A DNA stretch of 64,000 nucleotides from an uncultured Coriobacteriaceae bacterium (GTDB lineage: Bacteria > Actinomycetota > Coriobacteriia > Coriobacteriales > Atopobiaceae), in assembly GCA_902786015.1 (NCBI GenBank), contig CADAAU010000010.1, positions 186,001-250,000 of the forward strand, written 5' to 3'. A program made the position numbers and the translations under genes. Shown here piece by piece: positions 42,796 through 51,089 of the stretch. Numbering within the stretch: the stretch's first letter is position 1; each line of letters opens with the position of its first letter. The notes beneath the pieces were generated by a model, which saw nothing but the letters and a program-made list of their open reading frames with translations, was not told the DNA's origin and ran no database searches.

Positions 42796-44666
42796 CTAGC
42801 TCGAACGTTCCCGAACTCACCATTCTGGACGGTGATGGTGGCAATATCTTTACCAGGGGTGAGCGCTACGAGATTCCGCTCTATCAGCGACCCTACGCGT
42901 GGGGAGAACGGAACATCGAGCAGCTCGTGGATGATGTGGACGATCTTCCCGATGATGACGAGCGTGGCTACTATCTTGGCTCGCTCGTGGTCTGGCATAA
43001 GCTCGATGGTGCCTGGGAGGTCATTGACGGGCAACAGCGTCTGACCACGCTTTTCCTACTGCTGTCGGCGCTTGGAGAGCAGGTTAGTGTTGATGATGTT
43101 CCAGCTCTTTCTTTCTCCTGTCGCGATAAGTCTAGGTACACTCTCAGGCACTTGACCGACCTCGATACTGCAGCAAGGATCGAGGACGGAATGATTGAGT
43201 CCAACATCGAGAGTGGCTATCGCGTGGTTGTGGAGCGAATCGAGAGAATGACGAGTGAAGAGCTGGATGCGTTTAAACGTAAGCTGGCTCGAACCCGACT
43301 CTACCGTATCGAGGTGCCCGTTGGTACAAATCTCAACCATTACTTCGAGATCATGAACACGCGCGGAGAACAGTTGGAGCAGCATGAGATTTTAAAGGCA
43401 TGGCTTATGGAGCCGCTCTCTGGTGCGGATTCCGCAAAGTTTGTCTCAATTTGGGATGCTTGCTCCGATATGTCCGGATATGTCCAGCTGAGATTCGGCA
43501 TGAAAGCTAGGGTGGAACTCTTTGGATGGAATTATGATCAGTTTCCATCCCACAAACGTATTTCCTCGGTTCAATGGGGTGGCGGCACACAAGCCATGGA
43601 TCTGGGCATCAGGGAGATTGTTGCTACCCGTGGCGATGATTCTGTTGCAGAGGGCGTAGCGAGTGACGAGCCTGCGCGCTTTGATAGCATCATTGACTTC
43701 CGTTACTTTTTGCTGCATGTACTCAAGGTGTTCGTGGCGGTTAATGGCATTGCGGCGCATAATTCGGAGGAACAGCTTCTTCCCAGCCTGCTAGACGATA
43801 GGCGACTTAAGGCATCCTTTGAACACGTGGTCGATGATGGCCTTTGGGAGAGCCTGCCTGTTGACAGGGCTCGTTTCTCGATGGCATTTGCAGAGTGCCT
43901 CTTGCAAGTGCACTATCTGTTTGATCGATGCATCATCAAGCGTGAGTATGTGGGTGGTGATCTTGAGGGGAAGTGGAGCCTCAAGGAGATCCTACGCGCT
44001 ACGGGCAATGGCCACTATTGCAGGAATTCACGCTTTAAAAACAGATGGCGTGAGCGTGGTACCACATCGGAAAGGACCAGTCGCCGAGTGCTGATGCTGG
44101 AGTCGTGCCTGCGAGTCTCGTATACCTCTCCCAAGGTCATGCATTGGATTACGAGTTTGCTGACCCAGCTCATGCGTAATCCCGGCATGGCGAATTGGCA
44201 TACGTTCGCAGACGCTGTTGAGGCATGCGCTAGGGACTCTGTTCGAGACTACGTGGAAGTGGGGGATTGGTCGCTCGGTGTGAATACACCACATGTGGTG
44301 CTGAACTATCTCGACTATCTGCTGTGGCGTAGGGGGAGCGACGATGACTTTGTCTTTGAGTTCCGTACCTCCGTGGAGCACTGGTACCCGCAGAATCCCT
44401 CCGACGATACCTTTGTGCGCTGGAGCGAGGTCGACCGTTTGGGCAACCTCTGTCTAGTGCAGCGCAACGTCAACTCCAGGTTCTCTAACCTCAACCCAAT
44501 GGCCAAGGCAGCCACTTTTCAGGAGATGATCGCCAAAGGCAGCCTCAAGCTGCGCGAAATGGCACGGCTAACGGGGGAGGGCGAAGACTGGAAGAGCGGC
44601 GCCTGCCAGCGTCACGAGGAAGAGATGGTCGCCTTGCTTCGCGTGGCGTGTGATGTGGGGGTGTAA
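42792..44666 (+). CDS. DUF262-DUF1524 (GmrSD-like) HNH nuclease
   Basis: A 624-residue protein that combines both GmrSD modules. DUF262 motifs: YEIPLYQRPYAWGERNIEQL, EVIDGQQRLTTLFLLLSAL, FEIMNTRGEQLEQHEILKAW. The C-terminal DUF1524 nuclease has the His-Asn-Asn pattern in TSVEHWYPQNPSDD and LGNLCLVQRNVNSRFSNL (about 525-570). Start ATG 42792 overlaps the stop of the preceding DUF262 gene (ATGA). It is the last gene of the mcrB-mcrC-DUF262-DUF262 operon and supplies a second nuclease to it, probably directed at modified phage DNA. Confidence 0.88.
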   Translation: MTSSNVPELTILDGDGGNIFTRGERYEIPLYQRPYAWGERNIEQLVDDVDDLPDDDERGYYLGSLVVWHKLDGAWEVIDGQQRLTTLFLLLSALGEQVSVDDVPALSFSCRDKSRYTLRHLTDLDTAARIEDGMIESNIESGYRVVVERIERMTSEELDAFKRKLARTRLYRIEVPVGTNLNHYFEIMNTRGEQLEQHEILKAWLMEPLSGADSAKFVSIWDACSDMSGYVQLRFGMKARVELFGWNYDQFPSHKRISSVQWGGGTQAMDLGIREIVATRGDDSVAEGVASDEPARFDSIIDFRYFLLHVLKVFVAVNGIAAHNSEEQLLPSLLDDRRLKASFEHVVDDGLWESLPVDRARFSMAFAECLLQVHYLFDRCIIKREYVGGDLEGKWSLKEILRATGNGHYCRNSRFKNRWRERGTTSERTSRRVLMLESCLRVSYTSPKVMHWITSLLTQLMRNPGMANWHTFADAVEACARDSVRDYVEVGDWSLGVNTPHVVLNYLDYLLWRRGSDDDFVFEFRTSVEHWYPQNPSDDTFVRWSEVDRLGNLCLVQRNVNSRFSNLNPMAKAATFQEMIAKGSLKLREMARLTGEGEDWKSGACQRHEEEMVALLRVACDVGV

Positions 44667-44844
44667 AGACGGAAAAGCGGCCTCCTCTTGGGGCTTGGCC
44701 TACACGAGGAACGATTCTGTCTCGAGGGTGCCCGCGTGGCCCTTCGTGGCGGACTGATTGATCTGCACAAGCGAGATACGTACTTGTGTAGGGACACATG
44801 ACGCGGCCACGGGGCCTTGCTAGATGCGGTATCGGTAGAAGTGA

Positions 44845-45787
44845 GCATCTGCCGAGCGGGACGTCCACGCCAAGCTGGTCATCACGCCCCCTCCCGAGCC
44901 AGTGGACAACAACTTCATCATCCACTCGCGCGACCACCATGACTATCGGGCGGTGGGCCGGGTGCGCGAAGAGCTGTTGATGCGAGCTGCGATCGGAGCG
45001 CCTCATGCAGAGGTGTCCCTTGCTGCCGTCAATAAGTTAGCCGATCAAGGTCGGCTGATGAGAATCGCAAAAGGTGCAAGTGGGAGCGCCACGATAACCG
45101 CCGCCATACACCGTATGAACGACCAAACGCTCCTCGCCTCCCTCGTGCGGGAATCGACTCGGGATGACGTGCAGAGAGCCGCGCTCGAGCAGATTGCCGA
45201 CCAGTTCGTGCTTGCCCAGCTGGTCGTGGACGACCCTATTCCGCGAGGGGTGAGCGACTATCGGATCGGCGCGCTCAACAGGATCAACGATCCCGATGCT
45301 CTGATGCGCGTCGCTTCGAGCGCGTCAAGGTACTCGGACCGGGTATGGCGGACGATCTAGCAAGGCGCCGAAGACGCCCAGTCGCTGACGGCGCTAGCGC
45401 TCGACGAAGGCATCGCCGACGAGCGCCGCGCCGGGGCCTTACGAGAGCTCGGCATTCGTTGCGAGAGCAATATGGTTTCGGAGGACGACCTGCGCTCAGC
45501 TCTTGTCACGGTAGCGACCTCGTCTGTGTCGGACACGATTAGGCTCGCGGCGGTGGACAAGCTGGTCGTCAATAACCACGCTTGGAATAACGGCGAGGTC
45601 GACGCCGTCCTCGCGCGGCTTGTCCTAACCGATCCCGCCGTGTGCGAGAGGGCCACCCAAGGGATACTGGGCGAGGACGCACTCCGAGAATTCGTATTCG
45701 ACGACTTCGACGGCGCGGAAATGCCGCAGGCCCGGAGATGGACATTCGGGAGAAAGCCGCCCTGTTCGGCGCAGCGGCGAACCGTGG
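44845..45787 (+). pseudogene. HEAT-like repeat protein, interrupted by in-frame TAG and a frameshift
   Basis: A repeat protein of short helical pairs (VSLAAVNKLADQGRLMRIA, RAALEQIADQFVLAQLVVDD, IGALNRINDPDALMRVAS). The frame is open from 44845, with a possible GTG start at 44902, and hits TAG at 45358-45360. After it the same frame continues as QGAEDAQSLTALALDEGIA and further repeats to about 45715. There a one-base shift is needed to continue as MDIREKAALFGAAANRG before TGA. Both lesions suggest a recently inactivated gene; readthrough of TAG-CAA is possible but unproven. The gap 44667-44844 before it shows nothing I recognise. Confidence 0.6.
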
Positions 45788-45940
45788 ATGACTGACAAGA
45801 ACAATAAAGCCGAGAAGGTGCTTGCGTCGGTGGGGAGGATGGAAGACCAATCCGAGCTCGATGAGGTGGCAAAGGGGCGAGTTGGTCTTGCCCCCTTTGA
45901 CACATTGGAGGAGTATCCCCCTTGGCTACACAGCTACTAG
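45788..45940 (+). CDS. Small ORF, possibly the end of the HEAT-like gene
   Basis: A 50-residue open frame, MTDKNNKAEKVLASVGRMED onward, ending TAG at 45940. Its ATG overlaps the stop of the preceding broken frame (ATGA), a hallmark of translational coupling. No family is recognisable; it may be a real small protein or the displaced C-terminus of the decayed gene before it. It converges on the MerR regulator gene, which ends one base later. Confidence 0.35.
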   Translation: MTDKNNKAEKVLASVGRMEDQSELDEVAKGRVGLAPFDTLEEYPPWLHSY

Positions 45941-46738
45941 CTAGTCAACCAAAGGAAGGCACGCCTCTACATAGCGATGATACGAGCCCGAGGCGTCGTA
46001 CGTCCTAGACAGCAGTAGACCATACAGTGGTCCCACAGGCCGCTCACCCAGCCGTTCGGCCTCGCCGAGCAGTCCTTCAAAGAGCCTCTGTCCAAATCCC
46101 CAGCGCTCGCCAGCATCCACACAGGTAGTAAGTGCCCTGTCGGCAGAAAGCTCGACAAATCCGTCCTTCGGGCCACCGAGCGTCTCGTAGTGGTCCACCG
46201 TCATTGCAATACCCCAGAAGTAGCGTTCCTCATGCGCGTCGGGAAAGCACGCCATGGGTGGAAGGCACACCGCTTGGTTTTGGTTTACAAAGCTGCCTGC
46301 CTCACTCATATGCTCGTCCAACAGCAGGTGATGCACTTCCCTACGTGCCACAAAGCGCGCCGCAGGAAACGTGCACATCTCGTAGCGTCCCAGGCGTTCC
46401 TCCACGTCGCGGAGCTTCTCTCTAAACGCGCGCATACATTCGAGCGCCATGGTCCTGTACGCGAGCTCACGCTCCATCTCGCCTAGGCGCGTATTGACCG
46501 AGCTCTCGACTTCGGCTAATGAGCTATGGTGAAGAATGTCGTGCACCTGCGCAAGGCTAAATCCCATGGCTTGATAACGCTTGCACTCCCACAAGAGGTT
46601 GATTTGCCAGTCGTCGTAGTAGCGGTAGCCGTTCTTGGCGTCTATCTGCGGCCGAATGATGCCTAGCCGCTCGTAATGTCGCAGCGTGTCGCGCCTTATG
46701 TCGAATGCCCGGCAAAGATCCTTTTGCGTGTAGCGCAT
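45941..46738 (-). CDS. MerR-family transcriptional regulator with effector-binding-like domain
   Basis: A 265-residue one-component regulator. The N-terminal winged helix is typical (YTQKDLCRAFDIRRDTLRHY, IDAKNGYRYYDDWQINLLWE), followed by a long dimerisation helix and a C-terminal domain similar in length to GyrI-like small-molecule-binding domains. Start ATG 46738 follows GAGGGG; a GTG two codons earlier is too close to it. It is divergent from the flavin oxidoreductase gene, whose promoter has the stretched spacer that MerR proteins act on. Its inducer is unknown. Confidence 0.88.
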   Translation of the reverse strand: MRYTQKDLCRAFDIRRDTLRHYERLGIIRPQIDAKNGYRYYDDWQINLLWECKRYQAMGFSLAQVHDILHHSSLAEVESSVNTRLGEMERELAYRTMALECMRAFREKLRDVEERLGRYEMCTFPAARFVARREVHHLLLDEHMSEAGSFVNQNQAVCLPPMACFPDAHEERYFWGIAMTVDHYETLGGPKDGFVELSADRALTTCVDAGERWGFGQRLFEGLLGEAERLGERPVGPLYGLLLSRTYDASGSYHRYVEACLPLVD

Positions 46739-46779
46739 GACCACTGCCCCTCACATATCCGTCGTTCCACATTGGTCTG

Positions 46780-46810
46780 TTGACCTGGGGGTTACCCCCA
46801 CCCTTATGCT
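46780..46810 (+). promoter_or_regulatory. MerR-type promoter/operator of the flavin oxidoreductase gene
   Basis: TTGACC (46780-46785) and TATGCT (46805-46810) are separated by 19 bp instead of 17, and the spacer holds the dyad TGGGGGTTACCCCCA (46786-46800). This is the classic layout at which MerR activators untwist DNA. It lies 38-68 bp upstream of the oxidoreductase ATG and 42 bp from the divergent merR-type gene. Confidence 0.8.
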
Positions 46811-46847
46811 AACCCTAACGGTAAACGCACTGAGGAGAGGATGTCTT

Positions 46848-48791
46848 ATGAAGCTGGAAACCCTGTTTTCACCCATGAAGATCGGTACGTGCGAGATTCC
46901 CAACCGCTTGGTGGTGCCAGCGATGGTCATGAATTATTGCACCTATGACGGCATGATCACTGACCAGTACGTGGCCTACATGGAAGAGAAAGCCAAGGGC
47001 GGCTGGGGTCTTATCATCACCGAGGACTACTGCGTGCAGCCGGCGGGCAAAGGCTACAGCCGCATTCCCGGCTTCTGGAAGGAGGAGCACGTCGCCAGCA
47101 GCCGTCGCGTGACGGAGGCCGTGCACAAGTACGACTCAAAGATCTTTGCCCAGATGTATCATCCTGGCCGCCAGACGACGCCGGCCGCCAACGGTGGCGA
47201 GACGCCTGTGGCGCCGAGCCCCACCAAGGATCCCATGTGCCAGTTCCAGGCTCGCGAGATGAGCGTCGACGAGATTCACCGGCTCGTGGAGGACTTTGGC
47301 ACCGCAGCGCGTCGCGCCAAGGATGCGGGCTACGATGGCGTTGAGCTGCACTGCGCTCACGGCTATCTGCTCGCGGAGTTCCTGTCTCCTGCCGTGAACC
47401 GTCGCGTGGACGAATACGGCGGATGCTTCGACAACCGCGTACGCATCGTGGACGAGATTCTTGCTGCTATGCGCGCTCAGGTGGGGCCAGATTTCCCCAT
47501 TCAGGTGCGTCTCTCGTCAATGGACTTCGTGACGGGCGGTCGTACCGAGGCCGAGACCTATGAGCTTTGCCGCCATTTTGAGGAGATTGGCTTTGACGCA
47601 CTGCACATCTCCAACGGCATGTATGCCTCGCACCCCAAGGACCAAATCATCGCACCGATGTTCACCGATCATGCCCTCAACATGGAGCGCGCACAGCAGG
47701 TCAAGAACCTCGTGAGCATCCCTGTAATCCTGGCCAATCGCATCAACGATCCCAAGATGGCCGACACGCTGCTCAAGATGGGCAAGGCGGACTTCATCGG
47801 CATGGCCCGCGGCTCGCTTGCGGACCCGTTCCTGCCCGCCAAGGCAAAGGCAGGACGCACCGAGGCCATCCGCTATTGCATCGGTTGCCTGCAGGGTTGC
47901 GAGATGCCGCTGTTTATGGACGACCAAGCCGGCTGCTTGGTCAACCCGCGTTGTGGTCGTGAGTTCGAGAACGACTTGGCCAAGGTCGCCGAGGCCAAGC
48001 GCGTCATGGTCATTGGTGGCGGTCCGGCCGGTCTCATCGCTGCCGAGACGCTCGCGTTGCGCGGCCACAAGCCCGAGGTCTTTGAGGCGCGCAAGCACCT
48101 GGGCGGGCAGTTCCGCTCGGCGGCGTTCCCGGTGGGCAAGGGCGAGCTCTCCACGTTCGTGAGCAGCCTGCGCAAGAGCCTCGAGGAGCTTGAGGTGCCC
48201 GTGCATCTGGGCTGCGAGGTGGACGAGGACGCCATGCGCGAGTTTGCTCCGGATGCCATCATCGTGGCCACGGGTGCCAAGCCGCTGGTGCCGCCCGTTC
48301 CCGGCATTGATGGCGCCAACGTTGCCACCGCCGAGGACGTGCTGCTCGGCAAGGTGGAAATCAAAGACGCGCCCATCGTCGTGTGCGGCGGCGGCGAGGT
48401 GGGATGCGAGACGGCGGAGTACATCGCCGAGGTGCTGCTCCCGCACGTGCCCGTTACCGTGCTCGAGATGCAGGACGACATCCTCACCGACATGATGCCC
48501 TTCACCAAGGTGTGCCTCATCGAGATGATGGTGAAGAACGGCGTCGCGTGGAAGACGGGAGCCACGGTGAAGGCAATCGAGGCCGACGGCGTGGTGTACG
48601 AAGATGCCAAGGGCGAGCACAAGCTGCCTGCCGGCCAGGTCGTCTCTGGCTTCGGATATCGCGCCTGCAACCCGCTCGAGGACGTGGCACGCAGGGTCTG
48701 CGACAACGTGCAGGTAGTCGGCAGCGCCATCAAGGCTGGCAACGCGCTCGTGGCTGGCAAGGAGGCATACGCCGCGGGTCTGGCAATCTAG
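46848..48791 (+). CDS. Old-Yellow-Enzyme-type FAD/FMN NADH:flavin oxidoreductase
   Basis: A 647-residue enzyme of the 2,4-dienoyl-CoA reductase / trimethylamine dehydrogenase type. The N-terminal FMN TIM barrel (LFSPMKIGTCEIPNRLVVPA, GVELHCAHGYLLAEFLSPAV) is followed by a cysteine cluster for one [4Fe-4S] (CIGCLQGCE, then CLVNPRCG) and a C-terminal FAD/NAD domain with two Rossmann motifs (VMVIGGGPAGLIAAETLAL and IVVCGGGEVGCETAEYIAE). Start ATG 46848 follows GAGGAGAGG. The substrate, likely an enone or xenobiotic, is not predictable. Controlled by the divergent MerR-type gene. A strong terminator follows. Confidence 0.93.
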   Translation: MKLETLFSPMKIGTCEIPNRLVVPAMVMNYCTYDGMITDQYVAYMEEKAKGGWGLIITEDYCVQPAGKGYSRIPGFWKEEHVASSRRVTEAVHKYDSKIFAQMYHPGRQTTPAANGGETPVAPSPTKDPMCQFQAREMSVDEIHRLVEDFGTAARRAKDAGYDGVELHCAHGYLLAEFLSPAVNRRVDEYGGCFDNRVRIVDEILAAMRAQVGPDFPIQVRLSSMDFVTGGRTEAETYELCRHFEEIGFDALHISNGMYASHPKDQIIAPMFTDHALNMERAQQVKNLVSIPVILANRINDPKMADTLLKMGKADFIGMARGSLADPFLPAKAKAGRTEAIRYCIGCLQGCEMPLFMDDQAGCLVNPRCGREFENDLAKVAEAKRVMVIGGGPAGLIAAETLALRGHKPEVFEARKHLGGQFRSAAFPVGKGELSTFVSSLRKSLEELEVPVHLGCEVDEDAMREFAPDAIIVATGAKPLVPPVPGIDGANVATAEDVLLGKVEIKDAPIVVCGGGEVGCETAEYIAEVLLPHVPVTVLEMQDDILTDMMPFTKVCLIEMMVKNGVAWKTGATVKAIEADGVVYEDAKGEHKLPAGQVVSGFGYRACNPLEDVARRVCDNVQVVGSAIKAGNALVAGKEAYAAGLAI

Positions 48792-48856
48792 TACGCCATC
48801 GCTTAGAGAGCGATGTCCACGTCAGTCGATGAGCGGCTATGCGTGGGGAGAACGGA

Positions 48857-48895
48857 GCTCCCTGTTTCGGTCACCGAAGCAGGGAGCGCTTTTTT
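48857..48895 (+). terminator. Intrinsic terminator of the flavin oxidoreductase gene
   Basis: A 14-bp stem with one G-U pair (48857-48870 with 48874-48887), 3-nt loop, then GC and six T. It lies 66 bp after the stop codon. Confidence 0.93.
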
Positions 48896-48921
48896 CCAAC
48901 CGTAGTGATGCTTGTTGGCCA

Positions 48922-49467
48922 CTAGGCAAATGTCACAGTTACCGATCCCGTGCCAACTGCCTCGGCGATACCTTCGGCGTTGGTAAGGCGACCGATACGC
49001 GTGTAGCTGTAGCTCGTGTCGAAGCTCTGGTAAAAGAGCACCACGCAATCAGAACCGTAGAGCATGAGGTCGCCCGCCTCGATGCGACCGGGGCGGCTTG
49101 GGTTGCTGGGCAGCTGCGTGTCTAGGTAGTGGTACTTCTCGTTGCCGTTGAGCTCGGACATGTCGAGCTCGAGAGGCAGCATGGCCATGAAGGCGCGACC
49201 AAGGTCGCTGTCCTCCAGCTCCGCCTCAAAGCTCCGGCCGTTTACTGTGATCGTGATGGTTTTCATTGCTGCCTCGCTTTCCTCGGTTTCTTGTTCTGAC
49301 GTCTCAAGCGGTTCTTTCGTCCCCGCCACCCCTTGCGTTTGGGCTGCCTCTTGCGTCTTTTCGCTTGCTGTGGGAGTGGCGGCCTCGGGGGTCGCGCCGC
49401 AGGCTGCTAGGGTTGCGGCGCAGAGCAGCGCGCAGACGAGGCGCGCGATACGTGTTCTAGCGTTCAT
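48922..49467 (-). CDS. Lipoprotein with cyclophilin-like domain
   Basis: A 181-residue lipoprotein. Residues 1-23 are a signal peptide with lipobox LAAC, so Cys23 should carry the lipid. A Glu/Thr-rich linker follows, then a cyclophilin-like fold of the type found in DUF-class flavin-associated proteins: KTITITVNGRSFEAELEDS, AFMAMLPLELDMSELNGNEK and a late GDLMLYGSDCVVLFYQSF. Activity is unknown and prolyl isomerase activity is not assured. The start overlaps the end of the upstream flavodoxin-cyclophilin fusion gene by 11 bases, so the two are co-expressed. Confidence 0.82.
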   Translation of the reverse strand: MNARTRIARLVCALLCAATLAACGATPEAATPTASEKTQEAAQTQGVAGTKEPLETSEQETEESEAAMKTITITVNGRSFEAELEDSDLGRAFMAMLPLELDMSELNGNEKYHYLDTQLPSNPSRPGRIEAGDLMLYGSDCVVLFYQSFDTSYSYTRIGRLTNAEGIAEAVGTGSVTVTFA

Positions 49468-50362
49468 GCCAGGGCTCCTCCAGACTGAGCCCGAAGGTGG
49501 TGTCGTGGGGGAGTGTGCGCACGAGCTCGTTGTCCTTCTCCTCTAGGTGTGCGACCACCATGACCCTATACGCGGCCGACTCCTCCTGTCCACTGTGCAG
49601 AATCGCAAACCATCCGCCCACCACGCTTATGTCGCCGTCGTTCCAGCCCTGCTGTTTCTCGTCCTCGTCGAAGTCGCCCTCCTTAAGCTCGCAGCAATAG
49701 TCCACGCCCGAGTCGTGGCCCACGACGGTAAGGGGAAGACGGTTCATGAGGTCGCGCGCCGCCTGCGTCTGATTGAGCGGTGCCTTGACCTCGACGTCGC
49801 CGCAGCGGATCACAAGCCGTGGAACGTTGTGGTCGTCGGGGTCGGCGAGAGATGCGCCGGCCTCGCGTAGCTGGGAAAGCAGCTCGTGCGACTTGTTCTG
49901 ATCGCCGGCGGCAGTGAAGACGCCCATGTCTTCCAGGTGTAGCCAGCCTAGGAACGAGTGACGGTATGTGTAGATCGCACCATCGTATACGCCCTTACTA
50001 CCCGAGCTCAGCAGCAGGGCGGCCTTGCGCAGTCGGCGCGGATAGCCTGGGGCGTAGATGCGGTCGATTGCGCACTTGAGCTGGCCAGAGAGACCGTGAT
50101 AGTACACGGGCGAGGCGAGCACCAGCATGTCGGCCTCATCGAGCGCAGGATAGATGAGGCGCATGTCATCGGCCTGTACGCAGGCGCGCGGGTTCTTCTG
50201 GTGGCAGTGCTCGCAGGCGAGGCAGCCCGCGATGCGCATGCGGCACACGTCGAACACGATGACGGTGTGACCAGCCGCCTCCGCCCCCTCGCGGTAGGCG
50301 GCGACCATGGCTGCAGTGTTTCCTTTGGGACGGGGACTCCCGTTGAGAATGACTATGTTCAT
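49457..50362 (-). CDS. Flavodoxin-fold NAD(P)H oxidoreductase fused to a cyclophilin-like domain
   Basis: A 301-residue two-domain protein. Residues 1-190 are an NADPH-dependent FMN reductase: MNIVILNGSPRPKGNTAAMV is the FMN phosphate loop, CLACEHCHQKNPRACVQ a Cys pair, and VLASPVYYHGLSGQLKCAID the flavin-contact loop. Residues about 195-301 resemble a cyclophilin-like domain (IRCGDVEVKAPLNQTQAARD, LMNRLPLTVVG). ATG 50362 follows GGGAG; a longer start lacks a site. Linked by overlap to the lipoprotein gene that bears the same domain type, suggesting a cytosol-to-surface redox pair; this is inference. Confidence 0.85.
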   Translation of the reverse strand: MNIVILNGSPRPKGNTAAMVAAYREGAEAAGHTVIVFDVCRMRIAGCLACEHCHQKNPRACVQADDMRLIYPALDEADMLVLASPVYYHGLSGQLKCAIDRIYAPGYPRRLRKAALLLSSGSKGVYDGAIYTYRHSFLGWLHLEDMGVFTAAGDQNKSHELLSQLREAGASLADPDDHNVPRLVIRCGDVEVKAPLNQTQAARDLMNRLPLTVVGHDSGVDYCCELKEGDFDEDEKQQGWNDGDISVVGGWFAILHSGQEESAAYRVMVVAHLEEKDNELVRTLPHDTTFGLSLEEPWHER

Positions 50363-50580
50363 GCGCGTCTCCCAAATGAGTCGAATTCTGGATGACTCAA
50401 TCGTACGCGCCCCCACAAACAATAACAAATGCCTATCGTTTATCCATTGCCATGCTAACGAATAATGACATATCTTGCTTTGGTGGCCGTCTTCTGTCCT
50501 CTTACGGAAGGCTAATGACGTATCCTTCCGTTAGTCCACGTTTGCAGAAGGTAAGAGCCGAGGTGGACCCGGGTGGCGGG

Positions 50581-50693
50581 TCGGGAGTCTCGTCGGTGGG
50601 CACGCCCAGGTGGTTGAATCCCTCGTGCGCCACCATATTGATCTGGTTGACCAGGATCCAGTGAGTCACGCGATCGCCCAGCCGGTCGAAGCA
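50581..50693 (-). pseudogene. GH1 glycosidase fragment
   Basis: On the minus strand one frame reads CFDRLGDRVTHWILVNQIN then MVAHEGFNHLGVPTDE, which matches the acid/base region of family 1 glycosidases (6-phospho-beta-glucosidase type), although the usual NE pair is NQ. A stop precedes it and the similarity ends after about 38 codons, so both ends of the gene are gone. It lies among other gene fragments. Confidence 0.5.
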
Positions 50694-50706
50694 TTACTGG
50701 TGCCCC

Positions 50707-51089
50707 TTATGCAAGCGAGTCGATTCCGTGGCAGACGAGCCCGACGGCGAGTTCGACGAGCTCCTCCACGGGGATGACCTTACCGTCCGCCACCCACGTG
50801 CGGTACATGTTGAGCACCGCGCCCGACTGCCACGCGTACACCTGGTGCCAGCGCTCGGGCGTGTAGCCTTCGGGTACAAGCTCCACATGCTCGCCGCTCG
50901 CGTCGTCTTGCAACCTGCGCTGCACCGCATCCCACGACGGGTCGCAGGTAATGGCCTCAAAAAGCTCGTCTTGCTCTGCGTTAAACAGGAAGAACTCACG
51001 CGTGATTTGCGCTATGTCCTCCGGCATACGCAGGTGACCCGTGCGCATGCGCCATGCCGCCGCATAGGCAGCCATGGTCTCGGCCATCA
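50707..51089 (-). pseudogene. TetR-family regulator lacking its N-terminal DNA-binding domain
   Basis: The frame MAETMAAYAAAWRMRTG to WQSGAVLNMYRTWVADGK and LVELAVGLVCHGIDSLA looks like the ligand-binding C-terminal domain of a TetR regulator. No helix-turn-helix is present: going upstream the sequence changes abruptly at about 51090 into an aldo/keto reductase fragment on the other strand. The remaining frame is 126 codons. A TetR N-terminal remnant without C-terminus lies at 26.8 kb. Confidence 0.55.

Noticed and set aside
45358..45360. Pyrrolysine or programmed readthrough at TAG
   Set aside because: No pyl genes or stimulating structure seen and the gene has a second lesion further on; a nonsense mutation is simpler.
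47517..48760. Two long minus-strand frames opposite the flavin oxidoreductase
   Set aside because: Both are shadows of the GC-rich third codon positions of the real gene and have no start site or domain.
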